Positions 57,501 through 64,000 of a stretch of DNA of 64,000 nucleotides are shown one piece after another (position 1 is the stretch's first letter; each line of letters opens with the position of its first letter). A model generated the notes under the pieces. The model saw only the letters and a list, made by a program, of their open reading frames with translations. It did no database searches and was not told the origin of the DNA. The stretch lies in the NCBI RefSeq assembly GCF_020283565.1, contig NC_060063.1:20464720-20528719 (forward strand), given 5' to 3'. The DNA comes from Trifolium pratense. Its lineage: Eukaryota; Streptophyta; Magnoliopsida; Fabales; Fabaceae. Made by a program: the position numbers and the translations under genes.

Positions 57501-58678
57501 AACCACCTGGCTTTGTTAACAAAAGCTTCCCTGATCATGTCTGTCGCCTAAAGAAGGCGCTCTACGGGTTAAAGCAAGCTCCTCGCGCTTGGTATATGGA
57601 ACTTCGTGTATTCCTGCTCTCCATTGGCTTCGTCAATTCCACCGCCGATGCTTCTTTGTTCATTCAGCGGACACCACGCGCGACACTATACTTGCTCGTC
57701 TATGTCGACGACATCATTGTTACGGGGAGCTCCTCGACAGAATTGTCTCGTCTCATTGCTACACTTGCTGCCCGTTTCTCATTGAAAGATCTTGGCTATC
57801 TCAATTATTTCCTGGGTGTTGAAGTCATTCCTTCCGCTGCGGGCATGTTTCTTTCACAACGGAAATACATCACTGATCTCCTTCAAAAGTCGGGCATGAC
57901 AGAAGCTAAACCAGCGTCCACTCCAATAACTGCTACTCCTCCGCTGCTCAAAAACTCTGGTGATCCCTTGCCCTCCCCGACTGAATACCGAGCACTAGTT
58001 GGAAGTCTCCAATACTTGAGTCTTACTCGACCAGACATTGCCTTCGCGACCAACAAACTTGCTCAGTTCATGCAGAACCCGAGCACCATGCACTGGTTGG
58101 CTCTCAAGCGCCTACTTCGCTATCTGGCCGGCTCTTGCGACAAAGGCATTTTCATCTCCGCGACTGCTCCCCTGAACTTTCATGCGTACTCAGATGCGGA
58201 CTGGGCGGGTGACAAAGATGATTACATCTCTACCACTGGTTACCTGCTCTATCTTGGCGACACCCCCATCTCTTGGAGTTCCCGCAAGCAACGCTCGGTT
58301 GCTCGATCATCCACTGAAGCTGAATATAAAGCCTTGGCCGACACGGCCAGTGAACTCCTTTGGGTACTCTCTTTGTTCACTGAACTTGGTCACACTCCTA
58401 CAGCTGGTCCTGTCATCTACTGCGACAATCTTGGTGCTACACATCTGAGTGCTAATCCTGTCTTCCACTCCAGAATGAAGCACATAGCCTTAGCTTATCA
58501 CTTTGTCCGTGAAAACGTTCAACGTGGCCGTTTTCGTGTTTCCTTCGTCTCTACCAACGACCAGCTTGCTGACATTCTCACCAAGCCTCTGCTTCGCCCC
58601 CGGTTCGAGTTTCTACTATCCAAGTTGCATCTTTCTTCCAGGTCGCCCAACTTGCGGGGGGATATCAAGCATAATTAG
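54560..58678 (+). CDS. Element H Gag-Pol polyprotein, 1372 aa
   Basis: I start at the ATG at 54560; the frame is open a little further upstream but only through a TTG. Order: copia gag (about 20-230), CCHC knuckle at 265 (CQWCNTKGHVLADC), protease DSGA at 319, GAG-pre-integrase HHKLGH at 444, integrase triad D504, D566, E600, a Ser/Thr/Pro-rich linker (about 730-850), RT with YVDD at 1048, and RNase H with DADWAG at 1212. All catalytic positions are present. The stop codon lies 16 bases inside the 3' LTR. Coding sequence is much richer in G+C than its surroundings. Nothing visible prevents activity. Confidence 0.95.
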   Translation: MASDGSRSIANPYEPSKPFACITLSGVTKLLPTNYLNWKLQVEAFLDGFDLLKYTDGSFPAPTATITTTATPPVTSSNPAFQTWRRQDRLIYGAILTTLSDEVASLVSQTKTSHDLWELLKNTYAKASRSHLKQLKERLRMASKGTQSITTYMHSLKQTADLLASLGSAVSVEDMTDHVLRGLDDGYRAVIDGVNARDTPITFDDLLEKLLIQELSLAAAQRQSPAPVTALHAQARSTNNKPRPSQAPAPTNQRPGDRKPFLGRCQWCNTKGHVLADCQLFRTQHPSVPAPPRSSPSTTGQAQAHTATAGTSSPGFLLDSGATHHVTNDLTNLALHHPYTGPDSLFMGNGSGLNISHSGTLLINDLSLSKALYVPSMKQQIISVSQLTKQTNSAVVFLPNSFYVMDLQTRQTTHKGSCVNGLYLLPTTSPSAHTVQVESSASWHHKLGHPSTSIFKFIQHHFSLGSNKFPQSDCNSCQINKSHKLPFHESTLTSTYPLEIIFSDVWTSPVLSIDGLRYYCLFVDHYTRYIWLYPMKLKSDVQSIFPKFKTLVENFYQHKIKVLYTDNGGEYIGLRSFLSTHGISHHTTPPHTPEHNGISERRNRHIAETGLSLLHHAGLPLTYWPHAMTTAAYLINRLPTPILGHQSPYSKLIRISPDYHKLKCFGCLCFPWIKPYANHKLAPKSTMCVFVGYSADQHAYLCLDPSTGRIYTSRHVKFVETEFPFRSLVAQPITSTTSQTGPLQLPVLPTIAPPTASTNPTSPDTSLVEPPSPSGISSPTTSQSSSSNTTSNETTSNDLPSSLQPTLLPQPQTTSPLTTTTELHGGGIITRSKNNIVKPIHKLNLHVRPSSPMEPSTITQALRDPDWRSAMLAEFDALHRNNTWELVGRSSAQNLVGCKWVFRIKRNPDGSIDRYKARLVAKGFHQRPGCDYTETFSPVVKPVTIRIILALAVRQGWSVRQLDVNNAFLQGTLNEEVYMAQPPGFVNKSFPDHVCRLKKALYGLKQAPRAWYMELRVFLLSIGFVNSTADASLFIQRTPRATLYLLVYVDDIIVTGSSSTELSRLIATLAARFSLKDLGYLNYFLGVEVIPSAAGMFLSQRKYITDLLQKSGMTEAKPASTPITATPPLLKNSGDPLPSPTEYRALVGSLQYLSLTRPDIAFATNKLAQFMQNPSTMHWLALKRLLRYLAGSCDKGIFISATAPLNFHAYSDADWAGDKDDYISTTGYLLYLGDTPISWSSRKQRSVARSSTEAEYKALADTASELLWVLSLFTELGHTPTAGPVIYCDNLGATHLSANPVFHSRMKHIALAYHFVRENVQRGRFRVSFVSTNDQLADILTKPLLRPRFEFLLSKLHLSSRSPNLRGDIKHN

Positions 58679-58859
58679 TATTTAATTATTATCATTATTA
58701 TTTTAGGATTTGTATAAAGTCTATAGAGTCAATCACCTTAATTGTTGGAGATATTTGTTCCTTAATTTACTCCAATTAGGTTACTATACTTGTGTATATA
58801 TACACCTCTTGTAAACTCTCAAAAGTAATGCAATATACAACTTTATTCATTCCCTTATA
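58663..58859 (+). repeat. Element H 3' LTR, 197 bp
   Basis: Identical to the 5' copy as far as I can see by eye. Confidence 0.93.
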
Positions 58860-59101
58860 CATGTTCCCAAACTTTTGGGAACTCGGCAGCGGAATAACAA
58901 CATACAAACAAAGTAGAGAATGAATAAAAGGAGGCTAGTACTAGGGTTCCATAAAAATAGGCTACTAGGATTCCATAAAAATAGAATAACATTACTTAAT
59001 AAAATAGAGTTACAAGGAATTATTATATAGCAAAATCTAGTGGACTATAAACCTAATAAGCCCAACAGCATAATCCCAATATTTTATTATCTAACAGTTT
59101 T

Positions 59102-59929
59102 TACGTCAATACTTTTATTATGTTTTTTTTTTACAGTAATACTTTTATTATGTTAAAAGTGGATACAACGTTTGTTAATGTCTGGTTGATAAAGATAATA
59201 TTCATAATAATTGAAAATTTGCAATGTTTATTGGAAAAGTCTAGGATGGCTAAAGATAAGGGAAAGTGGCATGTGAGTCGTATGTGTCAGGTAATATATG
59301 AGTTAATTTTTCGATTGCATCAAAATTATGTTTATGACAAGGCTTTGATACATGTTGAATTTGTGGTATTTAGGTGGAAGAATAGGAAAAAACATGCATT
59401 ATATTATGTTTTTCTACTCTTCTCTTCACTGATATCCATTCTCATGGAGTGTCAATTTTAAGGACCAAAAATTTCAATTTTATTTGAGAAAAAAACATGA
59501 TTGTCAATTTTATTTAAAAACTTACAAATAAAAGAAATGTTTAATGACGTATTTACAAGATGAGTGTGAAAAAATTCAAAAGTTTTAATGATCGATTCAT
59601 AAGAGTTGACTTAAAAGTTTTGTCAAAAAAAAAGTTGACTTAAAAGTAGGAATAAAAAATTGTGATAAAAAATATTTTGGGCTCCAAAATTTATTGAATA
59701 ATTTTTTTATAAGGATTAAAAACAAAATTTGATATATTTATCGAACCGGAGAAATTATATAAGCACAAAATAGTTGTTTACTAAAAAATTTAATTCAAGT
59801 CCCTAACATAAAATATAGCAAATTTTGTTCTCCAAATATTATAGGCTTTTGTAAGACAAATTCTTATAATAATTATAAACATAAATATAAAAATTCATTC
59901 AAAAATATAAAATATAGATAAGAGTTAAT
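59102..59929. other. AT-rich spacer with one unassigned open frame
   Basis: A 113-codon frame is open at 59120-59461, with a hydrophobic start and a Lys-rich end, but no motif is recognisable and the base composition equals the surroundings. I do not call it a gene. The rest is A/T-rich. Confidence 0.4.
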
Positions 59930-59938
59930 TTAAAAATA

Positions 59939-61077
59939 GGGTAAATAACTTTTTACCCCCTGCAAAATATGTCAGTTTTGTTTTACCCCTGCAAAAAAAA
60001 AAAAGTTGTGATTACCCCCTGTAAAATGAAGATTCCATCATTTACCCCCCTAGATTGACAACTTGGACGCTGACTGTATTAATTTGCTTAAATGGACGCT
60101 GAGTTGGCTTTTACTTTCTTTTTGATTAATTTATTTGGTGACACATAGATAAATCCTTCCACTAATTATTTTTTTTAAAAAAATTTAAAAGCATAAAACC
60201 TTCCTCCCAAAATCCAAAAAACGCATCCAATTCAATTTCAATCGGATGAAAAACTAGAAAAAGTGAAGGACTCAAAGTCATATATATATTCACATACCAT
60301 GAACAAGAATTATCATTCTTCTTCAAAGTGATTATGGACTATGACTCATCATCTTATCACACAACAACAAATCCACCAAACCTTCTATATCAAAACTTCT
60401 GGGTTCCAATTAGTTTTCCGGCGAAGATCTCGCTAGAGAAGATGATCGGAGGCGGCGTAGGTGCGGCGGCAACAGTGGATAGGAACTTGAACCTGTTCTT
60501 CTCTTCATGGAATGTCACAAAGGTGGTTGTCTTGTGTAAAACGGATCTCTGGAAAGGGAGAAAAACACCTTTTGAGTGGATGAATCTCGTCGGAATCTGG
60601 AAATTCATGGTGGCCCTGACGAACACGAAGAACAAGTTAAAGATTCTCTTTTATTTCCCTCTTCCATGAAAGGATCTTCCAATAGAAAAAAAAACCTGTG
60701 TTTAGTACCGAGTAGTTATAGGAGAGGGGTGCTGGAAATTTGGATTTGAATGTAGAGTTCAGTAATGATGTCTAGACAATGGAGGGAGGAGCCTTCCTGT
60801 GTGTGCTTGCCCGTGTTGTTTGTTTGTTTTTTTTTTAATGTATTTCTATTTTTAAAAAATTAATAAATTTATTTGGTAACCAAATAAATTAATAAAAAAA
60901 AAGTAAAAGCCATCCCAGCGTCCATGTAAGCAAATTAACACAGACAGCGTCCAAGTTGTCAATTCAGGGGGTAAATGATGGAATTTTCATTTTACAGGAG
61001 GGCAATCACAACTTTTTTTTTTGTAAGGGGTAAAACAAAACTGTCATATTTTGCAGGGGGTAAAAAGCTATTTACCC
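59939..61077. mobile_element. Mutator-like element with 210-bp inverted repeats, 1139 bp
   Basis: 9-bp direct repeats TTAAAAATA at 59930-59938 and 61078-61086. Inverted repeats of about 210 bp (59939-60150 and 60868-61077) begin GGGTAAATA and carry several CCCCCTG blocks; they share the terminal family of the MITE at 1556-1835. No transposase. The interior differs from the arms and contains an open frame, so it is a candidate Pack-MULE. Confidence 0.88.
60328..60669 (+). CDS. Unassigned 113-residue frame inside the Mutator-like element
   Basis: I do not recognise the product. The frame begins with a hydrophilic D/S/Y/T-rich stretch, contains GGGVGAAATV near residue 45 and ends in a Lys-rich hydrophobic segment. 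A TATATATAT stretch near 60283 could serve as a promoter. It may be a piece of a host gene captured in either orientation, or chance; the minus strand is also open for 81 codons. Confidence 0.3.
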   Translation: MIMDYDSSSYHTTTNPPNLLYQNFWVPISFPAKISLEKMIGGGVGAAATVDRNLNLFFSSWNVTKVVVLCKTDLWKGRKTPFEWMNLVGIWKFMVALTNTKNKLKILFYFPLP

Positions 61078-61086
61078 TTAAAAATA

Positions 61087-61818
61087 TGACCAAAAATTGT
61101 GACGTAAAATATTTAGAAGACCAAAACTTGTTGAAATTTTTTATAGAGATTAAAAAAAACTTTGATACATTTATAAGACTAAAAACTTATTTAATCAACA
61201 CCAAGACATTTGACTAAACCGGTTTTTAACCTTTTTGTTTTTGTTGCTAGACAAACAATACAAAGTCATTATAAACTCACACACAACACAAGTGAAATGA
61301 TCGAGGTTCGAACCCTAGTTATGACGTTCGGCCTAAAAATTTTGACATTTTTGGAGTTGAGTTAGAATTTTTTGTTTTTTCACCAACAGAATCCGGTTCA
61401 CTGGATCAATTTTTGTAGTTGAGCTAGTTTTTTTTTTCCGCCACCATAATCTGGCTCACTGGACTGCCTAATCTAGTTGGAAATTATTCTGCCATCAAAT
61501 GATTTCAGTTACTTCCTATCACAATTGCGGGATTGAATGTTGCTCTTTGCTATCAAGTCGATCTTGAATCACCACCATTGATGGTTGAACTAGTACTGCC
61601 AAAACAAGTTTTTGGGAAACCACAATTTCTGTTCCTGCACTGCAAGAATATTAGCTACATCGCCGATTCTGAGACTCGCTCACCATCTCCGACTCTGTAT
61701 ATCTGAGTTTCCGTCATGCCACAATGAAGAGAAGGTTTGTTTCTCCATCTCCATCGCCAAAGTCTTCCGAGTTTGAGAATCTTCTAGAATCGATTAAGTC
61801 TTACACTTTGTTGATTTC
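61087..61818. other. Upstream region of the PPR gene
   Basis: No gene. GAGGTTCGAACCCTAG near 61304 resembles a tRNA T-arm without the rest. Short repeats with ATC.GG.TCACTGGA occur at about 61391 and 61449. No convincing TATA box lies close to the ATG. Confidence 0.4.
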
Positions 61819-63621
61819 ATGAAACCCAAAACCCACATATTTAATCACCCAATAATCCAATCATTACAAAAATGCAAAAACTTCAATTCCCTTAAACAAA
61901 TTCATGCCCAAATTATAACAACTTCTCTTTCATTTCAAACCTATTGTCTTAGTCACCTCATTAACATAACCTCAAAATTCGATTTAACCTATGCTTTAAC
62001 TATCTTTAATTATATCCCAAACCCAACAATTTTTCTCTATAATACACTCATTTCATCATTGATTAATCAAAGTAGTGAAAATAATATCCATTTAGCATTC
62101 ACACTTTATAACAAAATTCTTACACATCAAAATCTTCAACCTAATAGTTTCACTTTTCCTTCACTTTTCAAGGCTTGTTGTTTTAACCCATCATTGTTTC
62201 AATATGGTCCATTACTTCACACACATGTTTTGAAATTTTTGTTACCACCTTTTGATAATTTTGTTCAAGCTTCATTGCTTAATTTCTATGCAAAATATGG
62301 GAAATTGTGTGTTTCTAGATATATATTTGATCAAATTAATCAACCTGATTTGGCCACGTGGAATATTATTTTGGGTGCTTATGCAAATAATGTGAATTAT
62401 CATAGTTACTCAAATAGTTTTGATGATGCTAATTTTTCATTTGAGGCATTGTATTTGTTTAATGATATGCAAGTGGCTCAAATTAGACCTAATGAAGTTA
62501 CATTTGTTGCATTGATTAGAGCATGTTCTAATTTAGGTGCTCTTAGTCAAGGATTTTGGGTTCATTGTTTTGTGTTAAGGAATAAGATTAACGTTAATAG
62601 GTTTCTTGGAACTGCATTGGTTTATATGTATTCAAAATGTGGATGTTTGAATCTTGCATGTCAACTGTTTGATAAAATGCCTGAAAATGATAGGGATGCA
62701 TTTTGTTATACTGCGATGATTGGGGGTTTTGCTATTCATGGTTATGGGAATCAGGCTCTTGAACTTTATCGAAAGATGAAGTTTAAGGGTTTAGTTCCTG
62801 ATGATGCAACTTTTGTGGTTACTATGTTTGCATGCTCTCATGGTGGATTAGTGGAGGAAGGGTTGGAGATTTTTGAGTCGATGAAGGAGGTTCATGGTGT
62901 GCAACCGAAACTCGAGCATTACGGATGCTTGATTGATCTTCTGGGTCGAGCTGGGCGGTTAAAGGAAGCAGAGGAACGGTTACAAGGTATGGCGATGAAA
63001 CCAAATGCGGTATTATGGAGGTCTTTACTTGGTGCCGCAAGACTTCATGGAAATGTAGATGTTGGAGAAGTTGCTCTTAAAAAGTTAATAGAATTGGAGC
63101 CAGAAACTAGTGGAAACTATGTGCTTTTGTCGAATATGTATGCTATTGTTGGTAGGTGGAACGATGTTAAGAGAGTGAGGACGCTGATGAAACATCATGG
63201 TGTTAACAAGTTACCGGGTTTTAGCTTAGTGGAGATAAATGGTGCAATGCATGAGTTTCTTACAGGTGACAAAACTCATCCATTTTCAAAAGAAATATAT
63301 TTGAAGATTGCTGAGATTAATAGAAAACTACAAGAATATGGTCACAATGCAAGAACTGCAGAGGTTTTGTTTGATGTGGAAGACGAAGATAAGGAAGGGG
63401 TACTTTCTTACCATAGTGAAAGGCTTGCAATAGCATTTGTTCTTATAGCATCTCCTTCAGGTTTAGCTATAAGAATTATTAAAAACCTTCGAGTTTGTGG
63501 GGATTGTCACGCGTTTACCAAGCTAATATCAGTGGCGTATCGTAGAGAGATTATAGTTAGAGATCGAAATCGGTTTCATCATTTTAAAGACGGGAGTTGC
63601 TCTTGTCTAGATTACTGGTGA
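61819..63621 (+). CDS. PPR-DYW protein, 600 aa, intronless
   Basis: A PLS-class pentatricopeptide repeat protein. The N-terminus has the typical LKQIHAQII motif (about 25-33). Repeats run from about 55 to 440, including NTLISSL, SLFKACC, TWNIILGAYANN, TFVALIRACSNLG, YMYSKCG, CYTAMIGGFAIHG and HYGCLIDLLGRAGRL. E and E+ motifs follow (NYVLLSNMYA near 432, LVEINGAMHEF near 475). The DYW deaminase-like domain has the HSE signature (H532, E534), the CGDC pair (C560, C563) and ends CSCLDYW (C594, C596). Such proteins act in mitochondria or chloroplasts as RNA C-to-U editing factors. It resembles Arabidopsis At5g43790, from memory. Organelle targeting is likely but the presequence is not obvious. 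Confidence 0.92.
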   Translation: MKPKTHIFNHPIIQSLQKCKNFNSLKQIHAQIITTSLSFQTYCLSHLINITSKFDLTYALTIFNYIPNPTIFLYNTLISSLINQSSENNIHLAFTLYNKILTHQNLQPNSFTFPSLFKACCFNPSLFQYGPLLHTHVLKFLLPPFDNFVQASLLNFYAKYGKLCVSRYIFDQINQPDLATWNIILGAYANNVNYHSYSNSFDDANFSFEALYLFNDMQVAQIRPNEVTFVALIRACSNLGALSQGFWVHCFVLRNKINVNRFLGTALVYMYSKCGCLNLACQLFDKMPENDRDAFCYTAMIGGFAIHGYGNQALELYRKMKFKGLVPDDATFVVTMFACSHGGLVEEGLEIFESMKEVHGVQPKLEHYGCLIDLLGRAGRLKEAEERLQGMAMKPNAVLWRSLLGAARLHGNVDVGEVALKKLIELEPETSGNYVLLSNMYAIVGRWNDVKRVRTLMKHHGVNKLPGFSLVEINGAMHEFLTGDKTHPFSKEIYLKIAEINRKLQEYGHNARTAEVLFDVEDEDKEGVLSYHSERLAIAFVLIASPSGLAIRIIKNLRVCGDCHAFTKLISVAYRREIIVRDRNRFHHFKDGSCSCLDYW

Positions 63622-64000
63622 CCATATTCACCACACAACAAAGTCAATACCAGAATGAAAATACATTCATGTGAAATTCATTTTATTTATATACGATCAT
63701 ATAGTTGCAACTTGCAAGAGAAATTTCCATAAGCTTATATTAATTGAAGTTTTTTTATTGTTGTACTATATGTTCTTAAATTTCTTAGTAACTGAATCAT
63801 GATTGAGAAGGTGCCTAAACTTTAAACCCCTTACATACCCTGAATGTATTAACACAAATAAATATTCCACCTTGAAGTACATGTTTTGAATTTTCCTTCA
63901 ATGACGCTCGAGTCCTTCAACTTTGAGATTGAGCAGATTCCAATTCAAAGATGGTGTTCAGGTAATCTTGTCTTTCAAATTTGACATAATATAGCTATAA
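63622..64000 (+). other. 3' region of the PPR gene
   Basis: A/T-rich non-coding sequence. Poly(A)-signal-like sequences are not sharp. Nothing else recognised. Confidence 0.4.

Larger units (their letters stand above)
54277..58859 (+). mobile_element. Element H: Ale/Retrofit-like Ty1/copia, intact, 4583 bp
   Basis: Flanked by CATGT (54272-54276 and 58860-58864). The two 197-bp LTRs (54277-54473 and 58663-58859) look identical base for base. They begin TATCAAGC and end CCCTTATA, so the termini are TA...TA instead of TG...CA. A primer site TGGTATCAG follows the first LTR, and a purine tract CGGGGGGA precedes the second. One undamaged polyprotein frame fills the interior. Small size and RT type fit the Ale/Retrofit lineage. 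Confidence 0.95.
52880..59096 (-). mobile_element. Element G2: second copy of G, inverted, split by H
   Basis: Flanked by GTTTT (52875-52879 and 59097-59101). Left repeat 52880-52978; right repeat about 58897-59096. Without H it is about 1.63 kb. The interior is the reverse of G1, for example CACTCGACTCACCAAACCAAAC near 53796 mirrors G1 near 51783. It points toward G1, so the two 3' ends face each other across a 28-bp gap. Confidence 0.82.

Noticed and set aside
59120..59461. 113-codon open frame between G2 and the Mutator-like element
   Set aside because: No motif, A/T-rich composition like the surrounding DNA, and no promoter or splice evidence.
61300..61325. tRNA gene near GGTTCGAACCC
   Set aside because: Only a T-arm-like sequence is present; no acceptor, D-arm or anticodon arm can be folded around it.

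Overview
The window is plant nuclear DNA, and about three quarters of it is transposable elements. The organism evidence is indirect: SIRE-type Ty1/copia and chromodomain Ty3/gypsy elements, a dicot-style PPR-DYW gene, and a small secreted glycine-rich gene resembling those of legumes. A papilionoid legume (Medicago, clover or pea group) is my inference; no gene here proves it. I see only two credible host protein genes: a two-exon, 128-residue secreted glycine-rich protein (49812-50520, +) and an intronless 600-residue PPR-DYW protein (61819-63621, +).

Region 1-4672 holds a reverse-transcriptase fragment, a tRNA-derived SINE with its target duplication, a Mutator-like MITE, TA microsatellites, a promoter-like stretch with a splice donor, and a 1.8-kb hAT-like element carrying an RNase H reading frame.

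Region 4673-40979 is one insertion locus with five insertions nested inside each other. Four have a perfect target duplication and the fourth level has a near-perfect one. Outermost is A, a decayed Ty3/gypsy element (TSD GGCTA). In its leader lies E, a solo LTR that looks copia-type (TSD ATTAT). In E lies B, a Tekay-like chromovirus (TSD TGCAT). In B's gag lies C, an Athila-like element on the minus strand that has only gag and protease (TSD GCCA). In C's gag lies D, an apparently intact 10.2-kb SIRE-like Ty1/copia element (TSD CCCAC) with a 1647-residue Gag-Pol and an in-frame envelope-like frame behind a single UAG in a read-through context. A and B share LTR ends, primer site and polypurine region, so A probably moved using proteins from a B-like element.

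Region 40980-49811 contains a short tandem repeat that was the target of A, two Stowaway-like MITEs, a minus-strand solo LTR (F), two Mutator-like elements with 9-bp duplications (one with G-run arms and a 120-bp tandem repeat), a possible TRIM, and two tandem arrays.

Region 49812-59096 has the small secreted-protein gene, then two copies of a short non-coding LTR element in inverted orientation 28 bp apart (G1, G2). An intact 4.6-kb Ale/Retrofit-like Ty1/copia element (H), with identical 197-bp LTRs and non-canonical TA...TA termini, is inserted in G2.

Region 59097-64000 holds a Mutator-like element with 210-bp inverted repeats around an unassigned reading frame, followed by the PPR-DYW gene.

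I found no rRNA, intact tRNA or CRISPR array. Functionally the window divides into autonomous-looking elements (D, H), elements that must depend on others (A, C, G, the MITEs), and two host genes at the right side.
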